A program made the translations under genes and the position numbers. Below the pieces are notes generated by a model that saw nothing but the letters and a program-made list of their open reading frames with translations, was not told where the DNA came from and ran no database searches. DNA of 64,000 bases from Streptomyces litmocidini (GTDB taxonomy: Bacteria; Actinomycetota; Actinomycetes; Streptomycetales; Streptomycetaceae), in contig NZ_BMTQ01000009.1 of NCBI RefSeq assembly GCF_014649755.1, forward strand, positions 248,001-312,000, in the 5' to 3' direction. Positions 43,655-55,200 of the stretch are shown piece after piece. How positions within the stretch are numbered: position 1 is the first letter of the stretch; every line of letters begins with the position of its first letter.

Positions 43655-44467
43655 ATGCTGACGTTTATCACCATCGCGGCGATGGTCGCCGCACTCATCA
43701 TCGGCCTGGCCGCGAACCAGTACCGGCGCCGGCGGGCGCCAGAGGACGCGGAGGAGGTGGCGCCCGTCAGCGATCTGATCAGCCCGCTGGAGACGCTCGC
43801 CGTCCTCCTGGTCGCTTTCGTCATCGTCCTGGCCGCCGAGTCCTTCGGCGCGGCCGGTCAGGCCGTGGGGGCCGAGGCGCACCGCGTGGACCAGCTCTAC
43901 GAGGTGGCCGATTACGCACCCGAACCCCACCAGGAACACATCCAGGCCGACGCCGTCTGCTACGCGCGCGCCATCCTCGCGTACGAGTGGCCCCAGATGG
44001 ACAAGAACGGTGAGAAGGCCCCCGAGGCGTCCGTCTGGTCCTCGGACTTCCGCCGTCACTTCAAGGACCTGGCCCGCGCGGGCGACGGAACCCTGGACCT
44101 GCTGATCGAGGCCGACGACGAGCGCTCCGTGGCCCGCCAGACCCGGCTCTCCGAGGCCGCCCCGGCGATCCCGCCCGTCGTCTACTGGTTCATGGTCGTC
44201 TCGCTCGCCGCCACCATCGGCGCCTTCGCCTTCGGCCTACCGGCCAGGCGCGGCCCCTCGCACTTCGTGCTGCTCTTCGTCCTCGCCGGCCTCTTCACCG
44301 GTTCCCTGCTCCTCATCGAGGACATCGACCGGCCCTTCTCCGGGCATATCCACATCTCCAGCACCTCCATGGAGGACACCGTGGGCGACATCGGCGAGGA
44401 CTTCGCCGACGACCACCCAGGAAGCACGCTCCCTTGCGACGTCCACGGTGCCCGAACGGGCCTGTAA
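43655..44467 (+). CDS. DUF4239 membrane protein (bestrophin-like)
   Basis: 270 aa. It has an N-terminal helix (MLTFITIAAMVAALIIGLAA), a second helix after a charged stretch (LETLAVLLVAFVIVLAAESFG), a cytosolic or external helical middle, and two more helices near 175-225 (VVYWFMVVSLAATIGAFAFG and HFVLLFVLAGLFTGSLLLIE). This matches the DUF4239 family common in Streptomyces, thought to be channel-like but without known function. It is isolated among remnants. Confidence 0.75.
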   Translation: MLTFITIAAMVAALIIGLAANQYRRRRAPEDAEEVAPVSDLISPLETLAVLLVAFVIVLAAESFGAAGQAVGAEAHRVDQLYEVADYAPEPHQEHIQADAVCYARAILAYEWPQMDKNGEKAPEASVWSSDFRRHFKDLARAGDGTLDLLIEADDERSVARQTRLSEAAPAIPPVVYWFMVVSLAATIGAFAFGLPARRGPSHFVLLFVLAGLFTGSLLLIEDIDRPFSGHIHISSTSMEDTVGDIGEDFADDHPGSTLPCDVHGARTGL

Positions 44468-44787
44468 GGCCGCGGGTGACATCGGGGCGGCGACGTCCGA
44501 CACGCCGTCGTCCTCAGTGACGCCGGCGACTGCCCCGACCACCCGTGTGCCGTTTACAGGAAGCGCATGCGTCTGCTCTGTGACGGGCTCGAACGGCCTG
44601 GCGGGGAGGGCTTCGTGCGAGTGGCCGCGTGCGCGGCCGGACGGTGTGTCGCGGATGCCGCGTCACCCGGCCCGGTGGCAGGGGGCAGTACGTCACGGCA
44701 GCCTCCCCGACCAGGAGCGGCTGTGCCTCCCGCGGCAGTGACCGAGTGCCTCTCGTCGGGACGGAACCGTTCGAGCGGTAGGTCCTC

Positions 44788-45004
44788 GACCGGCTGCGGG
44801 ACGCCTTCGCGCTGGTGGTCGAGGAGTTCTTGAGGGGGCCGACTCGGGGGCGCCGCAGTGCAGCCGCGTGTGTGGGTGACGGTGTCGGAGGTCGGTCATT
44901 GCCCGGCCGACCTGCTCCACCGGTGGCACAGCGGCGCCCTGGACGCCGAGAACGTCCTGATGGTCTCCAGTCATTCCGACCTCCAGCCGTTGTCCGAACG
45001 ACCC
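44788..45004 (+). pseudogene. purU-like (formyltetrahydrofolate deformylase) fragment
   Basis: In one frame RDAFALVVEEF and in another RVWVTVSEVGHCPADLLHRW followed by HSGALDAENVLMVSSHSDLQ. The latter follows the PurU segment in which a histidine-containing strand leads into DLLxRW and a V-S-x-H-xD loop. The start, the catalytic C-terminal part and a common frame are absent. The surrounding 44468-45124 holds nothing else I can support. Confidence 0.45.
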
Positions 45005-45124
45005 AGGCCGGGCCGTTCGGACACATCCCGGCGACAGCCGGAATCGAGCCGGAAGCGGGAGCTCGCCTGCCGGCTCCGGTGGAGGAACACCACGCCGGCC
45101 GCGCTTCCCCCGTCAGGACATCCG

Positions 45125-45967
45125 TCAGGACCGGTCGTCGGCCCTGGGACGCTCGGCGACGACGAGGAGGTAGCCGAAGCCGGTGATGTCGATCATGTCC
45201 TTCGGGTCGGACTTCCAGTCCAGCTTGTCCAGCACCTCGGTCGGCATCTCCGCGGCCCGCTCCGTCAGGGTCAGGAACGTCCTGCGCAGGGTCTCCTCGC
45301 TGATGTCGCGCATCTCCGTGAACTGGAAGCCCGCCGTGCGCAGGAGCCGGGGATAGTCGTCGACCTGCACCATCGTGCTCATGAGGTCCTTCAGCATCAC
45401 GTCCACGACGGCGCGGTGGGCGGGGGGCAGCGGAGTCCGCTCGTGGAAGTCGGTCAGCGCGAGCCGGCCTCCCGGGCGCAGTACCCGATGGATCTCCCGC
45501 AGCACCTGCCCCCGGTCCGGCATGTGGATCATCGACTCCAGGGCGAGCACCGCGTCGAAGGACGCGTCGGGGAACGGCAGTTCCATCGCGTTCGCCTGCT
45601 GGAACTCCGCACGGCATGCGGACGACTGGGAGCGCGCCAGCGCGTTCGCTCGCTCGACCTGTTCCTTGCTCACCGAGATGCCGGTCACCTCGGCGCCGCT
45701 GAGCCGGGCGATCCGCACGCCGGGCGTGCCGACCCCGCAGCCGACGTCCAGGAGCCGTGAATCGGGGCCGACGCGGAGGCGTTCGGTCAGTAGATCCGTC
45801 AGCAGGTCCGTGGCCTCGTCGAAGGAGAGGTCGCTGTCGGGGGATTCCCAGTATCCGAAGTGCAGGTTCTTCCCCATCGTCACTGACGCGCTGTCGATCA
45901 AAGCGTCGTACAGCATTCCGACTTCGTCGGGGAGGGGAGTGGTCACGGTTCCGGCCTGAAGGGGCAT
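45125..45967 (-). CDS. class I SAM-dependent methyltransferase of the PKS cluster
   Basis: 280 aa. The SAM motif I is LLDVGCGVGTPGVRIA, followed by VTGISVSKEQVERAN, the post-I acidic region NAMELPFPDASFDAVLALES and motif III LRPGGRLALTDF. The N-terminus (DEVGMLYDALIDS; NLHFGYW) matches the tailoring methyltransferases of actinobacterial polyketide clusters, such as the rifamycin O-methyltransferase group. It probably methylates a hydroxyl of the polyketide or a sugar. ATG 45967 has CCGGAG eight bases upstream. It is divergent from the synthase gene. Confidence 0.87.
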   Translation of the reverse strand: MPLQAGTVTTPLPDEVGMLYDALIDSASVTMGKNLHFGYWESPDSDLSFDEATDLLTDLLTERLRVGPDSRLLDVGCGVGTPGVRIARLSGAEVTGISVSKEQVERANALARSQSSACRAEFQQANAMELPFPDASFDAVLALESMIHMPDRGQVLREIHRVLRPGGRLALTDFHERTPLPPAHRAVVDVMLKDLMSTMVQVDDYPRLLRTAGFQFTEMRDISEETLRRTFLTLTERAAEMPTEVLDKLDWKSDPKDMIDITGFGYLLVVAERPRADDRS

Positions 45968-46207
45968 GGTTTTACTCCGGAGTTCTGACGCGCCGATCGA
46001 GGATCGGGCATGTAATCAGATTGATCTGAAATGCTGCCTGTTTGATTTTCGCTCATCAATTCAGAGCGTCCTCTTCAGGGACGTTACCGGCCGCCTGCGA
46101 GAGGGGCAATTTGCCTCTATATTGCGTCTTGTCCGCCCGTGCTGCCGGGTCAGGCGCACACGCGTCGCGTCTGGCAGGAATTCATGGAAGGCGGAGGTCG
46201 CACACAG
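45968..46207. promoter_or_regulatory. divergent promoter region, methyltransferase / PKS
   Basis: 240 bases, distinctly AT-rich around 46005-46060 compared with flanks, between divergent genes. Promoters for both must lie here; I cannot place -35/-10 boxes with confidence. GGAGGT at 46193-46198 is the likely ribosome site of the synthase. Confidence 0.5.
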
Positions 46208-49200
46208 GTGAGGGCTGGAGTGACGAACGAAGATCAGCTGCTGGCGTACCTGAAACGGGTCACCGTCGATCTCCACCGGACACGAGAAAGACTGCGGGAC
46301 GTCGAGGAGCGGCCGTCGGAGCCCATCGCGGTCGTCGCGATGAGCTGCCGCTATCCCGGCGGCGTCCGGACACCGGAGGACCTGTGGGAATTGGTGTCGT
46401 CGGGTGGCGACGCCATCTCGACGGTCCCGGAGGACCGCGGCTGGGACGTCGAGTCACTGGACGACGCCGCGCACGCGGGCGGATTCATCGACGACGTGGG
46501 GGACTTCGACCCGGGTTTCTTCGGGATTTCCCCGAACGAGGCGCTGGCGATGGACCCGCAGCAGCGCTTGCTCCTGGAGATGAGCTGGGAGCTGTTCGAG
46601 CGGGCGGGAATCGTTCCGGAGACCCTGCGCGGCGAACCGGTCGGCGTGTTCGCGGGCACCGCCGGTCAGGACTACTGGGACCTGCATCCGACGCCTCCGG
46701 AAAGCGTCGAGCCCTATATGAACACGGCCACCGCGGCCTCGGTGCTCTCCGGCCGTGTTTCGTACGTGTTCGGGTTCGAGGGGCCCGCGGTGACGGTGGA
46801 CACGGCGTGTTCGTCGTCGTTGGTGGCCGTTCACCTGGCGGTGCAGGCGTTGCGGCGGGGGGAGTGCTCGCTGGCGGTGGCCGGCGGGACGACCGTCATG
46901 TCGAGCCCGGCCGCCTTCCTCGCGTTCGGCAGGCTCGGCGCGCTGTCTTCGGACGGGCGGTGCAGGTCGTTCGCCGGGTCGGCGGATGGTACGGGGTGGG
47001 CGGAGGGGGCGGGGGTGTTGTTGCTGGAGCGGTTGTCGGACGCTCGGCGCAACGGGCATGAGGTGTTGGCGGTGGTGCGGGGGTCGGCGGTCAATCAGGA
47101 CGGTGCGAGCAATGGGATGACGGCGCCGAGTGGTCCGGCGCAGCAGCGGGTGATCGGTCAGGCGTTGGCGGGGGCTGGTCTGTCCGCTGCGGATGTGGAT
47201 GTGGTGGAGGGCCACGGTACGGGGACGGTGCTGGGGGATCCGATCGAGGCGCAGGCCCTGCTGGCCACGTACGGTCGGGACCGGCCGCAGGGAAGGCCGT
47301 TGTGGTTGGGGTCGTTGAAGTCGAACATCGGGCACACGCAGGCGGCGGCGGGTGTGGCCGGTGTGATCAAGATGGTGATGGCGCTGCGCCACGGGGTGTT
47401 GCCACCGACCCTGCACGTGGGTGAGCCGTCGCGGGAGGTGGACTGGTCGTCGGGTGGGGTGCGGTTGTTGGCCGAGGCCGTGCCGTGGTCCGGCTCGGAG
47501 CGCGTGCGGCGGGCGGGGGTGTCCTCGTTCGGGATGAGCGGGACCAACGCCCACGTCATCCTCGAGGAAGCCGCTCCGGCCGACGAGCGCGATGCCGTGC
47601 GCAACGAGGTCGAGCCCCCCGACGTCCTGGCTTCCGGCCTGCTGCCGTGGCCCGTTTCGGGCCGGAGCCAGGACGCGCTGCGTGACCAGGCCGCCCGGTT
47701 GCGGGCCCGCCTGGAGGACCACCCGGAGCTCGAACCCGCGGATGTGGGTTGGTCACTGGCCACCTCACGCACCGCCATGGAACACCGGGCGGTGGTGCTG
47801 GCCCCGGACCGCGCGGGTCTCCTGGCCGGCCTCGGCGTGGTCGCCGAGGGCTCCCCGGCTCCGCAGGTCGTCACCGGCGTTTCCCCGGGCGAGGACGTCC
47901 CGGTGGTGTTCGTCTTCCCGGGGCAGGGCTCCCAGTGGGCGGGCATGGCGGTGGACCTGCTGGACTCCTCGCCGGTGTTCGCCGCGCGGATGGACGACTG
48001 CGCGCGGGCCCTGGACGGGCTGGTCGACTGGGACCTCCTGTCCGTGGTGCGAGGTGCTGACGGAACGCCGTCCATGGACCGTGCCGATGTGGTGCAGCCG
48101 GTGCTGTGGGCGGTGATGGTGTCGCTCGCCGAGGTGTGGCGCTCCTTCGGGGTGGAGCCCGAAGCGGTCCTCGGGCACTCGCAGGGGGAGATCGCCGCCG
48201 CGTGCGTGGCCGGCGCGCTGTCCTTGGAGGACGGCGCGCGCGTCGTGGCCGTACGGTCGCGGCTGATCGCCGAGGAGATCCGAGGCGAGGGCGGGATGGC
48301 GTCCGTCGCCCTGCCGTCCGCCGAGGTGGAGGAACGGCTCGCGGCCCAGGACGGCCGGTTGTCGGTCGCCGCGGTGAACGGTCCGGCCTCCGTCGTCGTC
48401 AGCGGCGACGAGCAGGCACTGCGCGAGGCGCTCGACGCATGGCGGGTGGAAGGCGTCCGGGTCCGGATGCTTCCCGTCGACTACGCCTCGCACGCGGCAC
48501 AGGTGGAGCCACTGAGGGAACGGCTGCCCGCGGAACTGGGCGGGCTGCGACCGCGAAGCGCACGGGTGCCCTTCTGCTCCGGTGTGACCGGTGAACTCAT
48601 GGACACCGCCGGACTGGATGCCACGTACTGGTTCACCAACCTCCGCCGGACAGTCAGGTTCGATCAGGCCGTCCGTACCCTCGTCCGTGACGGATTCGGC
48701 GTCTTCGTCGAGATCAGCGCGCACCCCGTGCTGACCGCCGCCGTCCAGGAGACGGCCGAGGCGGCCGGAGTGCCGGTCACGGCACTGGCGTCGCTGCAAC
48801 GGGACAAGAGCGGGCCCGGCTGCCTGGTGAAGGCGTTGTCCGAGGCATGGGCATGCGGCGTGGGCGTGGACTGGGACGCGGTCTTCCCCGGCTGTGGCGG
48901 TCGACGGGTGGAACTGCCGACCTATGCGTTCCAGCGGCAGCGGTACTGGCTGACTTCCGGTCCGGCACCGGCGACCGACGCCACCGGCTTCGGGCAGAAC
49001 GCGCTCGACCACCCCTGGCTCAGGGCCATGGTCGAACTGCCCGACCCGGGCGGGGCGGTCCTCACCGGCAGGCTGTCGCAGCAGGCACACGGCTGGCTGG
49101 CGGACCACGGCGTGCTGGGAGCGGTCGTGCTCCCCGGCACGGCGCTGGTCGACATGGCTGTCCGTGCGGGGTGTGCCGTGCACTGCCCGCGCGTGGAGGA

Positions 49201-52200
49201 ACTGACGTTGACCGCCCCCCTCGTCCTGCCCGACCACGGGGGAGTGGACCTGCGCGTCTCGGTCGGGGCGGAAGGTGAAAACGGCCGCCGCACCGTGGAA
49301 GTGCACGCGCGCCGGGATGGCACGGTCGCCTCGGACGCACCCTGGACCCGGCACGCCACCGGAGTCCTGGGCCCGGCCACGGAGGTGGCGGAGCACCAGC
49401 CCGTCCCGTGGCCGCCCACCGGAGCCACCCCCGTCGACCTGGACGGCCACTACGACCGGTGGGCCATGGACGGTCTCGCCTACGGGCCCGCCCTCCGGGG
49501 ACTGCGTGCCGTCTGGCGCCTCGGCGACGAGGTGTTCGCCGAGGTGACGCTTCCCGCGGAAGCACACGGCCACGACGACCGTTTCGTCCTCCACCCCGCC
49601 GCCCTGGACGCGGCGTTGCACGCCACGGCATTCTGTGGACTCGGTGGCCCCGGCCGGGCCGGGGTGTCGCTGCCCTTCAGCTGGTCGGGAGTGGAGCTGC
49701 ACTCCACGGACGACACCACGGTGCGCGTACGACTGACCTCCGCCGGGCCGGATGCCGTTTCCGCGGAGGTGACCGACTCCTCCGGGCGCAGGTTGGCGGC
49801 GGTCGGCTCCCTGACCCTGCGCCCCGTCACCGCCGAGGCCGTGCGCGCGGCCCGCCGGCCGCCCCTGTTCCACCTGAGGTGGTCTCCGGCTCCGCCGTCC
49901 ACCGGCACGACCGGCTGGGCGGACTGGCCGGCCTCGGACGCGGACGTCGTGGTCGTCCACAGTGGCGCGGGCACGGACCCCGAGGCGGTGCGTACGGCGA
50001 CGCACCGTGTCCTGGACGTCCTCCAGACGTGGTCGGCCGACGAACGATACGCGCGGACGAAGCTCGTCGTCGCGACCCAGGGAGCGGTGTCCTGCGGCGA
50101 CGAACCCGTGACCGACCTCGCCGGAGCGGCGGTCTGGGGACTCGTACGCTCGGCGCAGTCCGAGAACCCAGGGCGCATCCAGCTCATCGACCTGGACACA
50201 TGGAACCCCGAGCTCCTGCCGTCCGTCCTGGCCTGCGACGAGCCCCAGCTCGCCGTGCGCGGAGACTCCGCCTACGCGGCCCGACTCGCCCCCACGGAGT
50301 CCGGCCAGGAGACGACGGCGTTCCCCTCCGACGGCACCGTCCTGGTGACGGGAGGAACGGGAACCCTCGGCGGCCTCCTGGCGCGCCACCTCGTGGCCGA
50401 GCACGGGGTGCGGCACCTGACACTGGTGAGCAGGCGGGGCCGTGAGGCCCCGGGAGCCGAGCGACTGGCGACGGACCTGGCCGCGCTGGGCGCCCAGGTC
50501 ACCATCACTGCCTGCGACGTCGCCGACGGCGCGGCACTGGCCGTGGTGCTGGAGGGCATTCCGGCCGAGCACCCCCTGACGGCGGTGGTGCACACGGCCG
50601 GAGTCCTCGACGACGGCGTCGTCGACGCGCTGACCCCCGAGCGCGTCGACGCCGTGCTCCGGCCCAAGGCGGATGCCGCCTGGCACCTGCACGAACTGAC
50701 ACGCGACAAGGACCTGAAGGCCTTCGTCCTGTTCTCGGCCGCCGCCGCGCTTCTGGGCGCGCCCGGGCAGGGCAACTACGCGGCCGCGAACGCGTACCTG
50801 GACGCCCTGGCCGGGCACCGGCACGCGCAGGGGTTGCCGGCGGTGTCGCTGGCATGGGGCCTGTGGGAGCACGTCAGCGGCATGACCGGGGGGCTGACCG
50901 AGGCCGACCGAGCCCGGCTGTCCCGGCTGGGCGTACGAGCGCTGTCCACGGAGGAGGCTCTGGCCCTGTTCGACGCCGCCTGGACGGCGCGCGAGCCCGT
51001 GGTCGCACCCATCGATCTCGACCTGCCGGCCTTGCGGGCGGCGCGACGAGACGAACTTCCTCACCTTTTCAGCGATCTGGTGGGTGGCACCTCCCGCCGG
51101 GGGGCCACCGTCGACGGGACAGCGGCTGCGCACGGGTTCGCGGAGCGGCTCGCGGGAATGACGCCCTCCGAGCGCCGTACCGCCGTGGCCGATCTCGTCC
51201 GGGCCCACATCGCGGCGGTGCTGGAGCCCGAGGCGGCCGAGGCGATCGAACCGGACCAGGCGTTCAGCGAAGTCGGCTTCAATTCGCTGAAGGCGCTCGA
51301 ACTGCGCAACGGGCTGCGATCCGCGACAGGACTGCGCCTCCCGGCGACCCTGATCTTCGACCACCCGAGCCCCGGCGCGCTGACCGACCATCTGCTGGCC
51401 GAACTGTTTCCGGAGGAGAAGGCCGCAGAGGTGGCCCTCCCCACCTCGACGGAGGTGAACGACGACGATCCGGTCGTGATCGTGGGCATGGGCTGCCGGT
51501 ACCCGGGCGATGTCTCCTCGCCGGACGACCTGTGGCGACTCGTCAGCGAGAGGGGCGAGGGGCTCTCGGAGTTCCCGAAGGACCGTGGCTGGGACGTGCC
51601 GGTGACGAGCTCCGTGTCCGCCGGGGGCTTCCTGCACGACGCCGCGGAGTTCGACGCCGCCTTCTTCGGCATCGGCCCGATGGAGGCGCTGGCGATGGAC
51701 CCCCAGCAGCGCTTGCTGCTGGAGACGACGTGGGAGGCCTTCGAACGTGCGGGCATCCCGCCCGCATCAGTCAAAGGCAGCCCGACCGGGGTCTACGCGG
51801 GCCTGATGCACCACGACTACCCGACCGCGCACAGCACGGGCAGCAGCGTCTCCGGCCGGGTTTCGTACGTGTTCGGGTTCGAGGGGCCCGCGGTGACGGT
51901 GGACACGGCGTGTTCGTCGTCGTTGGTGGCCGTTCATCTGGCGGTGCAGGCGTTGCGGCGGGGGGAGTGCTCGCTGGCGGTGGCCGGCGGGGCGACCGTC
52001 ATGACGACCCCCGAGTTGTTCATCGAGTTCTCCCGCCAGGGTGCCTTGTCCCCGGACGGGCGGTGCAGGTCGTTCGCCGGGTCGGCGGACGGGGCCGGTT
52101 GGGCGGAGGGGGCGGGGGTGTTGTTGCTGGAGCGGTTGTCGGACGCTCGGCGCAACGGTCATGAGGTGTTGGCGGTGGTGCGGGGGTCGGCGGTCAATCA

Positions 52201-55200
52201 GGACGGTGCGAGCAATGGGATGACGGCGCCGAGCGGTCCGGCGCAGCAGCGGGTGATCCGCCAGGCATTGGCGGCCTCTGAGCTCGCTCCTGCGGACATC
52301 GATGCCGTGGAGGGACACGGTACGGGCACGGTGCTGGGGGATCCGATCGAGGCGCAGGCCCTGCTGGCCACGTACGGTCAGGACCGGCCGCAGGGAAGGC
52401 CGTTGTGGTTGGGGTCGTTGAAGTCGAACATCGGGCACACGCAGGCGGCGGCGGGTGTGGCCGGTGTGATCAAGATGGTGATGGCCTTGCGCCACGGGGT
52501 GTTGCCACCGACCCTGCATGTGGAGGAGCCGACGCCGAAGGTGGACTGGTCGTCGGGTGAGGTACGCCTGCTGACCGAGGCCGTGCCGTGGTCCGGCTCG
52601 GAGCGCGTGCGGCGGGCGGGGGTGTCCTCGTTCGGGATGAGCGGGACCAACGCCCACGTCATCCTCGAGGAAGCCCCACGCGGGGAACAGCCGGTCTCCC
52701 GGGGCGCCGAGGACGTACTCCCGGCGTGTTCCCACGAGTCCGCGATCCCCATTCCCTGGCCGGTGTCCGCGCGGACCCGGGACGCGGTGCCCGCACAAGC
52801 GCGACGACTCGCCGCCCACGTACGGGCCCACGACGAGACCGACGCGCTGGACATCGGATACGCGCTGTCCACCACCCGCGACTTCCTGCCCCACCGGGCC
52901 GTCGTCGTCGGTACGGACAGGGAGGAACTACTGCGCGGGCTGTCCGCCCTCGCTGCCGGCCGCCCGGCGCCCGGCGTGGTACGCGGTACGGGCCGTACCA
53001 GCGGCAGGACGGCTTTCCTCTTCTCCGGCCAAGGCACGCAGAGCGTCGGAATGGGCCGCGAACTGTACGGAAGCTTCCCGGTGTTCGCACAAGCCCTGGA
53101 CGAGGTGTGTGCCAGGTTCGACCAGCACCTCGGCCGTCCCCTGCGCGAGGTGATCTTCGCCGAGGGCGATGACCCGGCCGTTGCCGCCCTGCTGGACGAG
53201 ACGGCGTACGCGCAACCCGCCCTGTTCGCCTTCGAGGTGGCGTTGCACCGACTCCTCGACTCCTGGGGCCTGCGCCCGGATCTGGTGACGGGGCACTCGC
53301 TCGGCGAGCTGACGGCCGCATACGTGGCGGGCGTGTGGTCGCTGGACGACGCCTGTGCGCTGGTCGCAGCCCGCGGACGGCTGATGCACGCCCTGCCGCG
53401 CGGCGGTGCGATGGTGGCGGTCGGCGCCACCGAGGACGAGGTCCGCCCCTTGCTGGGAGACAGGGTGGACATCGCGGCGATCAACGGCCCCGCCTCCCTG
53501 GTGATCTCGGGAGACGAGCGGGACGTGCTCACGCTCGCGGCGCACCTGGAGGCCGGCGGTCGCAGGACCGGCCGGCTGCGGGTGTCGCACGCCTTCCATT
53601 CGCCGCTGATGGACGCGATGCTCGACGACTTCCGCCGGACCGCCGAAGGACTGGCATACGCGGAGCCCCGTGTTCCTCTCGTGTCCCACGTCACCGGGGG
53701 CCTCGCCACGGTCGAGCAGCTGTGCTCACCGGAGTACTGGACACGCCACGTGCGGGAGACCGTCCGGTTCCAGGACGGCGTGCGCTGCCTGGAATCCCAG
53801 GACGCCACTCGTTTCGTCGAACTCGGCCCGGACGCCACGTTGACGACGATGGCCCGCGCATGCCTGACCGGGCCCGAGGACCGCATCGCGCTGGTGCCGC
53901 TCCGCCGGAAGGAGCTTCCTGAGGCGACGGCGTTGGTCACCGGTGTCGGCATGCTGCACGCGGCAGGGCTTCCGGTGGACTGGGAGGCGTTCTTCACCGG
54001 TCGCGGCGCGCGTGCGGTCGCCCTGCCCACGTATGCCTTCCAGCGCCGCCGCTACTGGATGACGGCCCGTCCCTGGGCCGGCGCGGCCACGGACGGGGAC
54101 CACCCCCTGCTCGGCCCCGTCGTCGACTTGGCCGAGTCGGCCGGCGCGCTCTTCAGCAGCCGCGTATCGGTGCAGGGGCAGCCCTGGCTGGCCGACCACG
54201 CGGTCGGGGGAACCGTGCTGCTCCCGGGAACCGCCTTCGTGGAACTCACCCTCCAGGCCGGGACGCGGGTCGGCTGCCCCCGGTTGGAGGAACTGACCCT
54301 GGAGGCCCCGCTCGTCCTGCCCGACCGGGGCGAAGTACAGATCCAGCTCGCCCTGGACGCGCCGGACGACTCCGGCAGCCGCCGCTTCACCGTGCACGCG
54401 AGGCCGGCCGACGACGGGCAGGCGCCCTGGAAGCGGCACGCCGGAGGAATCCTCGCCCACGGCGGCCGACCGGCGCCGTCCGACCTGACCGAGTGGCCTC
54501 CGGCGGGCGCCGAGCCGTACGGCGCCGTGGACGGGCTGTACGACCGCATGGCCGAGGTCGGGCTTGGCTACGGCCCCGCGTTCCAGGGCCTGAAGACGGT
54601 GTGGCGGCGTGGTCGTGACCTCTTCGCCGAGGTCGCCCTCGAACGCGAGGCCCACGGCGAAGCCGACCGCTTCGGACTGCACCCGGCGCTGCTGGACGCG
54701 GCACTGCACGCCCTCGCGGCGAGCGACCTGCCGGGGGAGCGGACCCGACTGCCGTTCGCCTGGTCCGGCGTCGAGCTCCATGCGAGCGGGGCCTCCCGGC
54801 TGCGCGTCCGGCTGACCCCCGACGGGCCGGACACGGTGGCCCTGGAGGCCGCCGATCCGTCCGGGCGGCCGGTGCTCTCGGCCACCTCGGTGACGCTGCG
54901 CCCGGTCTCGGCCGAGCAGCTCGCCACGTACCGGCCGACCCGCGGCGACACCCTGTTCCGGTTGGACTGGTCGCCCATCGGGTTCCTGGAGGACACCGGG
55001 CGGCCGTTGACGCGGTGGGCCCTCGTCGGCGCCGACGAACTGAAGATCCGGGCGGCCCTGGAGTCGGCCGGGGCCGTCGTGCACGCCTACGGCGACCTCG
55101 GCTCCCTCAGCCGGCTGGTGGCGGAGGGCGCGCCGGCGCCGCACGCCGTCCTGTTCGGCTGCACCGGGACCGCTACCGGCGCGCGGGAAACGGCGGAGGA

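Noticed and set aside
47765..51637. 1290-codon open frame on the minus strand inside the synthase gene
   Set aside because: Antisense shadow of conserved PKS domains, with no features of its own.
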